The notes: generated by a model from the sequence alone, not told the origin. Shown: positions 11,319-23,900, counted from the first letter of the stretch. The stretch is DNA of 64,000 nt from Gymnogyps californianus (GCF_018139145.2 NC_059479.1:992001-1056000); one strand, 5' to 3'. Made by a program: numbers and translations.

Positions 11319-13069
11319 CGATCCTCTTACCCTAATGTAGCTCCCAGAGACGTGGGGCAGGCAGGCCGGGAGCAGGCACGGAGCATCGCCCCCGGGACAT
11401 CCAGCCCCGTGGTGGCCGCCGAGCTGGCGCAGCTGGATCCTCTCCTGCTTCGGGTGGATCACGCAGGCAATGGGGCAAGTGCATAACATATCCACACATG
11501 TACGTTATATAGAGATACGCTTGCGTGTGTGTAAAATATATATACATACATATGCATGCACAGAGATAAAATTCATTAGAAGTGGGCAGAGAATATATTA
11601 CTAGTGCTTAATACCTGCACTGAAAGGCAAGTAGATGGCGGAAAAGAATACATTACAAGAACAAAAGGGGTCATATGTACAGGTCTAACTCAGCCCTCTT
11701 GTGAGCGTGTGCCGTGATACAGGTTTTAATTACCCAAACCCATGCTGGCCTTCCCACAGGATCGCATCTCTGACGCCAGAGCAGCCTTCTGCCAGGGCAG
11801 TCTTCAGCTCTCAAGCATGAGGTATATTAATTCCTCGGTGAACTGATACGACAATTTTTAACGTGGAAGAAAAAAAACATTTCCTGCTCACCCTGGGGAA
11901 TGGCTGCAATTTTCTTATGGAAGTTCAGCCTCGGGCAAGCAGCGTACGCAGGGAGTTCCAGCCCAGGCAGGAGACGTGGGTACATTTGTGAGCTGAACTC
12001 GCCTCCGGTGCGGAGCTGCTGTCTGGTGCGGCTGCCTCGCTCCCCGGCTGGATGCTCATGGTGACGAGGAGCCGGCGGGACCCCTGCGAGGGGATGCTCT
12101 GCATGCCTGGCCATGGCTGCTGGCTCTGCCTGGGAGAGCTGGGCACGGCTGTCCCCTCCGGAGCCTGGCCCTGACAGGTACCCGCCGCGCTAACGAGGAT
12201 GCTGTAATGAGCGTGAAGGCAGATGGCATCACCGAGATCACCCAGCGAGCGCCGGCCCCAGGCAAACGAACCTATTTTTAACAGCCACAGACTGCCCATT
12301 GCCGGCTCGCCCTGCTGCCCTTCGAAACCTTCCCTTCCTTCAGCCTTGACGTATTTGTTTTCCTTCCCCATTAAGAGGCTCTCACCAGGGCCTGGCGAAT
12401 GGAGAAACACTGGCAGGGTTTGTTTCTCCAGCACCATCCCACCGCAGAGCCGCCCCTCCAGCCCGCCGGCAGCTGCGACCACGCTGGCGGCGTTGGACCG
12501 GGACGGGGTCCCCTCCCTGCCACCGCCTGCCATGGGGCTGCTGGGGACGGGGACATACGGCAGCAATTTCCCAGTCCTGTCCGTCTGCCTCCATGGCTCT
12601 GGAGGGGAGCGGACCTGCAGACCCGGGGACAGCTCTGACCCTTCTGTTCGGCTTTCGGTGCCAGCGAGGATGCAGGAGCCAGCGCCCCGTTGCAAGGAGG
12701 GGCTGGATTCATCCCGCCTGCAAGGATTGCTCGGGGGCATTGCACCCGCTCCCGGCGGGATCGGCATCACCGCTCCTGCGTGGCCGGTGCCGCTGCTTGT
12801 CACCGTGCTGGGCGGTGGCAGTGGTGGCATGCAGCGACAGAGGGTGGGAAGGGGAGAGGCGAGGCTCTTTGCTCCCTTCCAAGGGAGGAAACTTTGTGCC
12901 CGTTTCGAATGGCCGAGCAGGAAGATGCCGCAGGAGCTCAGGGTGTGCGGGGGTTTGAGCTCCCAAGGTTTTCAGCCTCTGTGGAGGTCTGGGAAGATGT
13001 ATTTGGATAATTTTGGCCGGTGGAGTGACTCAGCCTCCCGACAGCCCTCCAAGACCTTTGCCACTCTAC
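11319..13069. other. GC-rich unique sequence with a short alternating Pu/Py tract, no gene seen
   Basis: 11505-11565 is rich in TATATATACATACATATGCATGCA-like alternation (Z-DNA or microsatellite-prone, degenerate). From 12000 to 13000 open frames of about 300 codons exist on both strands at once (11925-12830 -, 12223-13107 +). Both are Pro/Ser/Gly/Arg-rich without a domain, the pattern expected of GC-rich non-coding DNA. Confidence 0.55.
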
Positions 13070-13150
13070 CTAAACAGGGATTATTTCATCCTCTCCGAAT
13101 GGCTTAAGCACTAATAAAAGGCATTAAAAATTAATTTTCCACGCTGTCTG
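13070..13150. promoter_or_regulatory. Small AT-rich candidate regulatory block
   Basis: Short AT-rich island with CACTAATAAAAGG and AAAAATTAATTTTCC, containing a TTAATT homeodomain-type core, between GC-rich flanks. Too short for a firm call. Confidence 0.2.
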
Positions 13151-14539
13151 TTGGCGTTTCTTCCATCCCTGGAACGTGCTCAACAAGCAGAACTGATAAG
13201 CAAAACCCAGACAACGTCCTCCATGCTAATGCCCCCCCGTGCAGGCGTGCTTCCCCCAGCCTGGCGTTCATCATTAGGGGGCGGCTGTGCAATTATTAAC
13301 ATTCCATCTTTCTCCCTTTCTCAAAAAAAGAAAAAAAGGAAAGATTTTGTTGGCAGCTTGGTGATTTGCTACGGGTGTCAGGCCTGCTTCTCCCTCTCCT
13401 CATGTCAAATAACATATGCAAAGGAAATTTATACGCATGCACACAGGCATCGCTGTATGCGACGGTCCTCTGCCACCCGACAAGACTCTCTTCCATCTCC
13501 CGACGGCCAGGAGGGAGGTTGCTGGGCTGTGAGCTGCGGGAGAGAGGGGAAGCGAAAGGAGCGGGAGCAGAAGCAGCAGAGGATCAGACAGGGGCTGCAA
13601 CCCAGCCGGGCTCAGCAGGTCAGCTTGGCCTGCGCGGGGTTTTATCAGGGCTGATGGCAACTCCTCCTTTGGGTCAGGAACTGTCCAAAAAGGACATTTT
13701 ATTCCCTTCTGCTGGCTGATGGGGTCTTGTCTGGCACTTCTGTCAGCGTACGGGCGGCTGTCATCAGCCAGGGCGAGGGGCTGGAGCGGGGGGGTGCCGG
13801 GAGCGGGGGGCAGCGAGACCCCCCCAGGCCCTCCCGCAGCTGCAAAGAGGCAGAGCAGGCTGCACAAACATCTGCTTTTGCCAGGGCACGGGGGTGGAGA
13901 GAGGCTTTAGGCTTTGTGCCCGAGATCCTGCGGAGGAAACAGGGCAGGTGTTGAAATCCTCCCTTGCAGCCAGAAACCCCTCTGCCAAAACCAGCCTTGC
14001 GGAGTCCCGAAGCGAAGCATCCCTGCCCGGATCAGGTCTGTCTCCGGCAAGCGGCCACGGGGCGAGCTGGGCAGGGTCTGCTCCTCCTGCTCTGTGCCCA
14101 GGAGGGGCTCTTCAGGGCCACCCCGACATGGCTGTCACCGAGGGCTGCCGGTGGGTGAAGGTGTGGGACGTGCACGCTGGCCGTTGAGCGAGATTTCTCC
14201 CAAACCGGGGATGAACAAGCCCTGGCTGAGACTGGAGGTCCTGGCCGGCATTTGGGCTCCCAGTGTCCATCTCCGGGCACGGTGCGACGGAGGGATATTT
14301 GGCAGAGGGACCATCAAAACATAAAAGATGACGCGTGGACCCCAAAGTGACCTTGCAAACCAGCGCGTGGTCCTGCCTCGCTGCACGGGTACCCGCCCCA
14401 GCGAAATGCCCCGAGCTGGGTGCAGGGGCAGAGCCTGTCCGTGGGGCCGGTGGGGCTGCCGTCCCCGCAGAGACGGGGGCACCAGTCCGGGAAAGGCACC
14501 GGCGCCCCATTCCCAGCCAGCACCGCGGCTGCGCCTGCC
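13151..14539. other. GC-rich unique sequence, no gene seen
   Basis: Includes an A-rich tract at about 13322-13340 and CpG-rich sequence near 13740-14170. Many overlapping short open frames in all phases; none has a recognisable domain. Confidence 0.55.
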
Positions 14540-14945
14540 TCATTCGCCTCGGATCCACCCAATTACAGCTAATTAGCTTTTCTGCCATAAACCCCTAAGG
14601 AGACAATGGAGAAAAGCCTCTGCCTTTGACAGTAATGAAGTTAAATAGATATTTATTTATCCTTTTATTAGACAAACCAATTATAATTTTACGCTTGAAA
14701 TAGCTAATTTTTAAATGTGATGTCGAAGCATATGTATATACCAACGTAATATCTAGCCAGACCTGGCCTATAACAATCCTGCCTCATTAACAGCATGGCT
14801 AAGTTGGTATTTAAATATACTCTAATGCACCCATTCATAAAATGATAATTAAAAATACGCTGAAATGCAGCTATTAAGACAGAGATCCTGGTTATTTATA
14901 GGCTCTGTTTTCAGTTTCGAATGATAAAATCCTGAGTAATTGCTT
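14540..14945. promoter_or_regulatory. Candidate conserved non-coding element (strong AT island, homeodomain/MEIS-type motifs)
   Basis: One of the clearest AT islands in the window, with sharp GC-rich borders. Seen directly: AATTA at 14561-14565, TAATTAG at 14570-14576, TGACAG (MEIS/TGIF-type) at 14627-14632, the perfect palindrome AATTATAATT at 14679-14688, and many further TAAT cores to 14930. Stops are dense in every frame. The mix of TALE and homeodomain cores resembles developmental enhancers; this is inference, as sequence alone cannot show conservation or activity. Confidence 0.45.
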
Positions 14946-17900
14946 GGACTGGTGAAGTTTTGCTTCCCCTGGCGCTCTGACCCGCTGTGGCTGGGAAAGC
15001 AGAGGCTGGCATTTCCCAGCGAGCCTGCCATCCGTCCGGGCAACCGGGGGAAGGCTGCGGACGGACCCGTGCCCGGGCTGAGCCAGCAAAGTCCCCTTTG
15101 CCCCTGCAGAAGAGGGGAGCCCAGCATGTCACCAAAGCACACGCACGCTTTCCCTCCTCCTGCAAGATGAGCAATGTCCATCTGGCATCTCCAGAAAGTT
15201 TATGTCAAACAGCAGGAAGAGGAGAAAAGCTGCTGCAGATTGCAAGGCAAACACCCGCGGAGCGAGGCTCCTAAAGAAAACACCGGAGAGGAGCCTGTGG
15301 ATGCACGATGTGCCGTCCGGGTGCCTGTGCCTCAGAAATAAGAGAAACGATAATTAGGCCACCCTCGTCCCAAGTATTTGCAAATGCCTAATTGGATGCT
15401 GGAGGCGACTGGTAATGCGGGGTTTGGATTTCTTTTAAGAGCGCAGTGCTAGTGTTTCCCGTCCGCGGGAGCTCGCCCACGGCCGCTCTCCCCAGCCCTG
15501 CGGGGTCCCTGCGCGCTGCGACATCCCTCATCCAGCAGCATTTGCCTCCCTGCCGGCTCAGCGGGCAGTACCCTGGCCTGGGCAGCAAAATGCCGGATCC
15601 CAAATTTCCTGCTCCGACCAGGTTTGCTGCCCGTTCCTGCCGTGCAGGGCGGTGCGACAGGGATGGGGGCTCACGGGGAGGCTCAGCACGCTCTCGGAAG
15701 GGCTGTGCAGGAGCCAGGTTAAATTCGCAGGGCGTTGCAGGCAGGCTGGGATGTGCAGCCCCTGCGCAGGGGATGGAGGAACCCAGAGCAACGCCTTCCC
15801 CCTTTTCCCAACGGGCAGGCAGCAGTGCCCTGCCTGGTCTCACAGCCCCGGCATGAGGAGCACTGCGGCATTAAGCAGCCCCTTCCCAACGAGCGCCTCC
15901 ACCTGCACCCAGCTCTCCTGTGGTGGTTTGTATGAAATGAGTTTGCTGGGGCTCAGCCTGGCCTGCAGCTCTCTGGGCTCCCAACTTCTATTCGCCCCGT
16001 GGGAAATCAGAGGTAACGAAGGCTGTGACTGATGCACAGGGTTTTACTGTCCTGCCCGGTCCAGCTGCCCACCCGGGCTCCTATCCGAGCCCGTCCCATG
16101 TGGCCTCCCCCTGCTTCAGTGCTCTTCCTCCTCCTCCTCCTTACTTCTCTCCTGCCTGTCCCAGCACCGTGCTGCTCTCCCGTGCAAAAGTCATCCCTGC
16201 TGCACGCAGCAGCTCTCTGCTGCCAGACTGGAGCGAGGAGGGGATTTATCCCTTTCCAGACGGCTGAAAAGCAACGGAGCTGAGCGGCCGGTCAGGCTCT
16301 GGGCTGTCCAAGATGTTTGCCCTCAAAGCAGTTCAGGTCCTTCCTCACCATCGCTTGTCCTGCTCCACTCGTGCTCTCGCACGGGTTCCCAGCACGCACT
16401 GGTAATCGTGGCCCCGTCACCCCCGTCCTCCCCGCTGGAGCGGGCTCTGGTTTCCCCCTGCCTTTCCCTGCCATCTGGACGTGGGGCCGGGTGGCTGGAG
16501 ACCATCTGACTTCTCAGCCAAATGCTAGATACTGGAGATCATAGAGGGACTTTTAAAAAATTAATTTCGCTGCCTATAAAGCTCCAGAGAGTGCAATTCA
16601 GTGCTCAGCTCAGCTGGCTGTTTCGGCTCCGGGCAGGATCTACCACAGAGCGGTGCGACCCCATGGCGTTTGGAGCCATCTGGCCCGGCAACCCAAGGCC
16701 CACAGCCCCGGCCCCAGCCCGGCGCGGGTCCCGGTGCTGCTGATCCCACCCGGTCCTCTGGCTCTTCATCAACTCCCCTCTTCCCACAAGACCGGGGGCC
16801 TCCTGCACACATTTCTAGAGGCAGGCAAGAGTGATTTGGGAAATGAGAAATTTGCTTTAAAATGTGATTTCAGCCGTCTCACACCTAGTCAGGATTTTCA
16901 GCTAATTTTGCTGAATGCTTCTAGTTGGAGACATTTTTGCTTCAGGGCTAGAGGCACAGAACGACCCATGAGAAGTTGGCAGCTTTGCATCCTGCAGCCC
17001 AAGCGTTGGGGCATGGGGTAGAGGATATCATTCCCAAGGATATAGGAGACCCTTTTCCAGCCTGTCCTCTATGGCTCTTTTCCCAGTCCCTTAGCTCAGC
17101 CCTCTGGGCATCGATCTGTGCGCTCGGCCGCACGTGGGACCCCGCCGCGTGGCGGGGTCAGGGGGAGCCGGGGCAGCAGTGGCAGCGCTGTCCCCTGCAG
17201 CTCTCGCCGGTGCGAGCACAGCGCCGTGGCCAGCAGCCGCATCTGGGGCTCTGCGGGACGGGGCTGCTTGCGCAGAAGGATGGTTTCGGATGCCGTGCTC
17301 GCTGTGTGTCCCTGCAGCTCTGCACAGCAGCATTTGCCCTCTCTCCCGAAGCTGCTGTGGAAGGGGTTATGGGGAGAGGCTTTCCAAAGGGAAAAGGCTT
17401 TCCAAGGACAGCCAGCTGCCAGCAGAAGGGCACGGCAGAGCAGGACGGCTGCTGGAGGTGGAGGTGCTAGAAGGAGCCCGGAGCTACGGGCAGGAGACCC
17501 ACAGAGCGTGTGCTGGGTGCTGCTGCCTTGCCAGCCCCAGGGCATGTTCCTCGCTGGCCCCGTGGCCCTGGCAGCTCCACGGCCCCTGGCTCTCGGGGCT
17601 GCGGGGTGTCCCTCCACGCAGCCGGAGGACCAGGGGTCCCAGCGCTCTCGGATGCGCAGGATGTTTTACATCTCCCATCTGCTTCCCCGCCACCGCTGCC
17701 ATCTGGCTCTTTCCCAGCCTGGATACTTTCTTCCTAACGCCTCACCTCGCTGCTCCACCAGGCTCAGCGGCTTCAGGGCATGCGGAGCCCTGGCTTCCGC
17801 TGCCATTCCCAAATCACCAGCAGTCCAAGGCTCGTCTCTGCACTCCGGCTGGGGCAGCGCTTGTGGCTGCCCTTCGCAAGGGGCAACTGCTGTTTTCTAC

Positions 17901-19679
17901 CTCCTCGCTGCTTTCTGCCCAAGATGCTGCTGCAGCATCCTCCCTGCCCCGGGAAACCCATGGCGAATGCCCAGCGGGTTTGCTGGACCTCCTGCTTTCA
18001 GCTTTACTCCTTGTCGCTTCACCTTCGTTAAACCGAGCTGTTCCGGGTCATTCCCCATGGAGCAGAAGTGAAGATGGCCTTTAGGACCCAAAAAAAGAGC
18101 AAGACCTCCAAAGGAGCTGATGTGTTTGGGAGGTGATGGGGGCCACAGCATGACCACACTGTGCCACCGCTTGTCTCCTTCAGCCCAGCCTGGTCCAGCG
18201 AGGCCGCAGCGCTGAGGACGGGCAGGTCTGTGTGCGACAGATGCGAGTCCGAGTCCACCTCGCAGCGCTAACGTAGCACGCAGGCTGGTGGATCCAGGCG
18301 TGAGAGAGGGAAAGGGCTTCCAGGGCTGGGCGCAGCCAGGATGTGGATTAGAGCAGCTCTGAAGCTAATTTTCAGTCACTTGCTGGAGGCATGTGCCACA
18401 ATGAACTGATGAGGAACGGGCCAGAACCCATTAAATCCTCTGCTAAATGCATTCAGCTAAGCATGTGCCCTGCCTGCATCTTGCCAGCAGCAAAGCCTCT
18501 GGGTCCAGAAAAAGCCTGGCCTCGTTTCCTCCCAGGGTGCTGCCCCAGAGAGCAGGGTCTCACTCCAGTGCCGCCCACCCAGCCGTGTCCCTCCTGTCCC
18601 TGCTGGCAGCGGGCTCAGCTGCACGGCAGAGGGAGGGGGACACCTTCCCCGTGTCCCACGGGGTGCGGGTCTCCTTCGTCCTGCGGTGATGGGAGGGGGT
18701 CTGCCCACAGCCTCCTGGAGCACCCCTGCTGCTGGCTCCCTGCCGGGGCAGCCGCGACACCCTGGTGATGGCCGTAGCACTTTTTGGGGGACACCACAGG
18801 CTGGGGGTTTGCTTGCTGGCCCCTTGGTTTAGCTGGGCACTGCCGGGGCACTGCGGGGACACTGCGGGACCACATCGTCCGGGGGCTGGGGGCCACCCCA
18901 GAGACAGAGGTGGGTGACACTCACCCCCCACCCGCCCTGCCCGGTCCCCCCGCCCAGGACTCCATGCACACGCCTCACGCAAGGGAAGCCCAGAGCTGGG
19001 TTCCTGCCTTTTCCCCAGCCCCCAGCGAGCGGCAGATGAGGGTACAGCCCCCCCGCTCGGGGCCCGGGGCTGCGCCGTGGGGCGGGGGGCTGCTGCCCGC
19101 CGGCAGACACTGGATGGCACTCGCACTCCTTGGCACGGAGGGCTGCCATCGGGTTTTTTTTCAGAGGAAAGCACAGAGGTTGGGGGGGAGGGGGATTTAC
19201 AGCCCTCCCGACCCCCCCCCGGGCGAGCCCGTGGGCCGGGGGACGTGGCTCCGTGGGGTCCGTGGGTGATGCGCTCCGAGCGGGCAGGAGCGGCAGCGAG
19301 CTCACAGCGTCTGGGCGAAGTCACAGCGGGGGCAGCGGGGGCCAGCGCCAGCTCTGCTCTGCGGCAGGGCGGCTTTGGGGGCTCCTCTGCTGCTGCTTTG
19401 CACTCCTAAAGCATTACCAAAGGCTGCACAGGCGGGCGCTTCATCAAGGCCACCCCTGCCAAGCACCAGACCGTAGCAGCCCCAGTCCCCGTCCCCGTCC
19501 CCCCGCAGCTGGGAGGAGCACTGGCAGAGCTGCTGGCAGTGCCGTGGCTCAGCCAGACCCGCTGCAACCCAGGAGTCCCCGCTCAGCATCGTCCCCGCGG
19601 CCAGTTTGCTCGCATATGTGCTGGGGACTCCAGCAGGCTGGATTCCCCTCCGCGGAGCACCGGTCCCCACACCTCGTGA
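14946..19679. other. GC-rich unique sequence, no gene seen
   Basis: Holds a (TCC)n-like polypyrimidine tract at about 16125-16150, a short perfect hairpin at 17138-17159, and very GC/CpG-rich sequence at 18840-19340 with several C/G runs. Two + frames of more than 315 codons (17118-18071 and 17134-18084) overlap almost completely in different phases, so at most one could be real. Neither has a domain or sensible composition. No transposon recognised. Confidence 0.55.
17138..17159. repeat. Short perfect GC-rich hairpin
   Basis: GACCCCGCC (17138-17146) and GGCGGGGTC (17151-17159) are exact reverse complements around the loop GCGT. A nine-pair GC-rich stem would be stable as RNA, but nothing nearby shows transcription, and no T run follows as in a Pol III or bacterial terminator. 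Confidence 0.8.
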
Positions 19680-19850
19680 ACTCGGTGGGAATTACAACCC
19701 ATCATTTATTAAAGGGTTGCTGTCAAGGCTGACAAGCCCCCAAATTAAGTAGCTTAAAAATTCCATTAGCTGAGGTCTTTCTGGTGCCATGTCCTATCTC
19801 ACTTTTGTTTATCAACCTTCACGGCTCTGAATATCTAGTAGCTGCTCAGC
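19680..19850. promoter_or_regulatory. Candidate non-coding regulatory block
   Basis: AT-rich stretch after the very GC-rich 18.8-19.6 kb, with CATCATTTATTAAAGG, CAAATTAAGTAGC and CCATTAGC cores. No coding potential. Low-confidence call from composition and motif content. Confidence 0.25.
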
Positions 19851-22739
19851 TGTGTCTGTATGGTGGAGAGACGTGGCGGGGAGGATGGGAGAGTCGGGGG
19901 AGGGAAAAGTTCACCAACATGCAGCACGTACAAGGATCCCTCTATAAACGCACCCTGGAAGCCAGTCACACCGGCCTGTAAACAAGTGGGGCCCCAGTTC
20001 TCATGTATTTAGCACTCAGCAGCGTGAGAGCAAAAACTTCACGGGGAGTAGAAAAAGGGAGGGGGCTGGCTTGAGTTGTAGGTTTCTGAGGCTCTGAAAA
20101 CTGTGGTCCAGACCCGCTGCTATCCCTGCCAAGGTAAGGCGCCCTGTGCCCCTCCACTCGCAGCCTGGCGCTGCTGCTCCGGAGGTGATACGGGCGGGGA
20201 AAAATTCTGCATTTGGGTCAAGGAAGACGTGCCCAGGAGGTGCAGGTGTGGGCTTAGCAAGGGGACACGGACACATGGTGCCGGGGCACCAGCTAGGAAA
20301 GATGCTCTGCCGCTGCACAGCTCCTCCCGGCACCGCCAGCTCCATCCTGCCGTCCCCGCTGGGGCGTGGAGGTCTGCCATGCACGGGACATGGCAGGACC
20401 TCGGAACTTCCAGGGAAAGGGGCTAGTCTTCCTGCGCAGGCACCTCTCCAGACGAGGCTTCCCATCATTTCTAGCTGGGGAGAGGGCTTTTGCACTGCTG
20501 GAAGAACATAGTCCTTTAAAATAGAAGCTGGGGCAACAAATGTCAGAGCAGCTCTGGCAGCGACTGCGAGGTGCGGCCAGCAAGAGGGTGATGGCGTCGG
20601 GCACATGCCGCTTTCCATTACCGGGACGGCGTTGCGTGTGGGTCCTCGCAAGGGCTTCCATCAACATGTCCTTACCCATCTCTGTCTCGCCGCAGCTGCA
20701 GGGCTGGAGAGCGCAGTGTGTGTGCGACACGGGCACGACTGCCTGCGAGGCGGCGGGGATGGGCCAGGCTGCAAAGCAGCCGCAACAGCACAGCCAGTTT
20801 GCTCACGCTCTGCAGTGCCAGCTAGGTGCTCTAGAAACAGCTTTCACAGCGCCCAAGTGAAAACGGTGCTAGTTTGCACCTGACCGTGTGCTACAAAATG
20901 CCCCTTCACCTCATGCGCTGCAGAAAAGCTGGCTTCCAGACTGCAAACTGCTCCGCTGCCTTCACCGACATTTTCCGGCAAAGATGGTCCCGTAAATGCC
21001 GCTGGAGGAGGCAGGGAGCTGCACGCACGTACCGGTGCCATCCGCTCTGGAAATGCAGCGTGGACTAATGGCTGCTGCTCCTCGCTCACCCCGACTCAAA
21101 CGCAGCCTCTGTCCAGAGCCAGGAGGCGAGGGAGGGAGGGCGGGAGGGAGGGGAGTCGCTCCGAGGATGCAGCTGCTGGGGACAGCTCGGCTCCCCTGCC
21201 CCAGCTCAGGTGTGTCCCCTCCTCCCTATTTTGTGACTGTCCCTAACGCTTGCACAGAAGCAGGAAAAGGAGATTTTGTGTCTGTGAGCCCGGCTGTGCT
21301 TGTTACTCACTGTCCCTCTGAGCGAGATCACCACGGACGGCTCTAGCAGACGGCAGTGACCTCCCCAAGAGAGGAGAGAAAACAGAGAAATTGCATCCCA
21401 CTTTATTCAAACAACCAGCCTGGCCCGCAGCTCCAAGACGCAAACTTAATCTGTCTGCAAAGCCGAAACTCCTTCCAGGGCTGAGCAATTAGGGCGAGTG
21501 CTGTCCTGAGGCTGTGTCGTGCAGCAGTGCAAGCTATCTAATGGGCGGGGGGAGAAGCCCACCGCTCCCCGGCCGCTCTTCGGCAGGGCGATGCTCCAGC
21601 ATGCTTTAAATAATCAGCGCAGGTCCCCGACCTGAAGCGCTGCAGCTGCGGCTGCGAAGAGCTCGGTCCCTCTGCTTCTCGGTGACAGCAGTGAGGAACG
21701 CTCAGAGAAGGGCAGCGATACAGATGACTCCTGGAAATACCTGAAATGTCAGTTGGAGGATTATTCTCCCGAAATCCTGGTCTGATTTGCAAGTCAAGGA
21801 GAATGGGATCTACCAGGAGAATCAAGCAAACTTCAGGAGACATCTCCAAAACTCCGTTTATTTTTAACAGCTGAGTGTTGCACCTTTCTCTGCTCCACGA
21901 GCACGGAGCGGTGTGTCCCATTAACAACCCGGCTGTGCCAGTCCGTTGGGCTTACTCACAGCGGGGTTACTCACGGGGCTGCCTGTTTGTTAAAGAACAG
22001 GACTGAGACCCGCCGTCCCCTTCAGTGCCACGCGCTGAACGCCCCGTCAGACCGCAGCAACTTCACGAACCGAACCGAGGGAAGACGGCAAACATTTACA
22101 CGCCAAAACCTGCTGCGTCGGCAGTCGCGTGCTTGCGCACCGTTGGCGCAGATGTGGTGGTGTCGGCATGGAGGAGTGCGTCGGGGCTTGACGGCGTGCG
22201 TGTGTGCAGGGACGGGCAAATCCGCGCACGAAACCCTCCCCTCGCCCTCCTGTCTCCAGGAGCAATTACTGGGTGTGAGGGGAATGAGAAATCTGCATGA
22301 TAAATCTAGAAAAAGCAAACCGCTCCACTCCACCAGGAAGGAACCCGGCTATTTTTTAAGTTCAGGGACGATGCACGCAGCCAGATAAAATATTCAGCCT
22401 TGTGCAAAAGAAAACAGGAGGAGACTAGAAACATCCCAGCTCTGTCTGTCCCTTGCAGCCCTCTCCCCACCCGCTCCCCGGGTGCCCGAGGGCTCCCTGA
22501 GGCCCCACTGCAGCCCCGTGACACCCGCCTGCAGCTGGGAGGATGCAGAAAGCCAGGCACCGGGCCGAGCGGCCAGTCCCACACCGAACGCCAAATGCGA
22601 AATATGTGCCGGGCCATCTCTGGGAAACACTTGCAAAACCCACTGACCCAAATGCTCCCACCCAGAACACGTCCCCGGCTGAGCAGGAGCGATAATGAGA
22701 TGGAGCAGCAGACGAACGGTTGGCAACCCCTCTGCCAGA
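19851..22739. other. GC-rich unique sequence, no gene seen
   Basis: No supported gene. A G-quadruplex-type tract lies at 21130-21153 and a CpG-rich stretch at 22010-22230. Open frames on both strands (for example 20016-20651 -, 22394-22999 -) lack domains and overlap frames of equal length on the other strand. Confidence 0.55.
21130..21153 (+). other. G-quadruplex-type motif, six G tracts
   Basis: Tracts of three or four G at 21130-21132, 21134-21136, 21138-21140, 21142-21144, 21146-21148 and 21150-21153 are separated by single bases. This meets the usual G4 pattern with one-base loops, the most stable class. Function unknown. Confidence 0.8.
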
Positions 22740-23070
22740 GAAGCGATGCCGCCGGCCAAGGAGAGGAGCAAAGGGCTGGATTTACCCCCGCGAGCGGTGG
22801 GTTCGGTAACGCAGCCCCCGCGCCAGCGAGGGGAGAGCACCCTGCATCCACCCGGCCCATCACCCCGCTCCCCGGGGAGCCCCGGCACCCCCGAGGGTGG
22901 GGGGCGCGGGGGCGGCGCGGGGCTCGTGGCCCCTGGCTCGGAAGCGATGGCTCCTGACAAGCGCGCGGCGGGAGCGGAGCAGCGCGAAAGCGACCTCATC
23001 GCCGCCGATCATGTCAGCGTGGGGGCCGGGACCCCCGCCGCTGCCCTACTTACTGCTTAAAGGAGCAGCC
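22740..23070. promoter_or_regulatory. CpG island, candidate promoter
   Basis: About 35-40 CpG dinucleotides in roughly 300 bp counted by eye, peaking at 22895-23050 (GCGCGGGGGCGGCGCGG and GCGCGCGGCGGGAGCGG type sequence). Such density implies an unmethylated germline state, known in vertebrates mainly for promoters. No TATA box or splice signal could be tied to it, and no downstream exon was recognised, so direction is unknown. A 219-codon + frame (22897-23556) starts inside it but has no domain. Confidence 0.5.
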
Positions 23071-23649
23071 CGGCGCCATGCAGCAAGGGGCTTCGGGGGC
23101 TCCGGGGAGGGGGGAGCTCTGTGTCCCTGGGGACCCTGGAGCTGGCTGCAGGATGCTGTGCAAGGCACCAGCGCAGCATCTCCGTGCCGTGACGGTAAAA
23201 CTCCATGGATGTTAGCTCTCGCTAAAATGAAGTTGTTTTTCTCACCCCTCAGTCTGCAGACCACTATAAATAATGATGCCGAGCACAACCAAACAAATAC
23301 GTGCTCTTCGCATTTAGCTGCCGCTTCCAATAATAACAGCAACAACTGTTGTTATTCGTATTTACTCCAGTGCTGCTGCAGCCTCGCAGAAAGCGGCACC
23401 TTGTTCTGCCAGGCAACGGAAGGATGTCAAGGGCTTTTTTATGATCAAAGTGGGATCCCTTTGTGCTTGTGGCCACTTAATGGAAGCTCGAGAGGTGAAC
23501 AAAACCACGAAATTATTTCCTGTGACAAACACGGGATCAGGTGGAGACACCCCTGATGCTGGGAACCTGCGTGGACTTTTTTCCAACCAAACAGCTCCGG
23601 TGCTGCCTTTCTGCACGCCTACTGCTGTACAAACCCAACCGTCTCTCGT
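23071..23649. other. Mixed-composition unique sequence, no gene seen
   Basis: GC-rich to about 23200, then AT-richer with AATAATAACAGCAACAAC-type sequence near 23330-23350. No gene, RNA or transposon recognised. Confidence 0.5.
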
Positions 23650-23900
23650 TTAATTTCAGTCAAAGGGAATTGACTTGGAGCATTTTTTTTATATGAGGCT
23701 GCATACAGTTATTACTCTTTGTCTATTTTTTTCTTTTAATAATAAAAAAAAACCAAACCAGGAAACCAATATTCCTGTTTCTTCCTTAAAATTTGATTGT
23801 ATTAGAATTGAAATGAACGATTTTGCTACGAATCTCCCCATAGAAAAATTAGAATGCCTCAAAGAAATGTTTTCAGATGGTCACACAAATATATGTTAAG
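23650..23900. promoter_or_regulatory. Candidate non-coding regulatory block (AT-rich)
   Basis: AT-rich, with T runs near 23684 and an A run near 23743-23752, followed by TTAGAATTGAAATG and AAAAATTAGAATGCC. Stops in all frames. It may be an enhancer-like block or simply AT-rich filler; the homopolymer runs could also mark an old retroposon tail. Confidence 0.22.

Noticed and set aside
11925..13107. 301-codon - frame and 294-codon + frame over the same DNA
   Set aside because: Antisense overlap with equal length and low-complexity composition indicates a lack of stops in GC-rich DNA, not two genes.
17118..18084. Two + strand open frames of more than 315 codons
   Set aside because: They overlap almost entirely in different phases, lie in GC-rich DNA, and show no domain or splice context.
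18560..19324. 254-codon - strand frame
   Set aside because: Lies in a very GC-rich stretch with homopolymer runs; composition reflects base content only.
22897..23556. 219-codon + frame beginning in the CpG island
   Set aside because: N-terminal half is Arg/Ala/Gly noise from the island and the Asn-rich part comes from an AAC/AAT-rich stretch; no domain.
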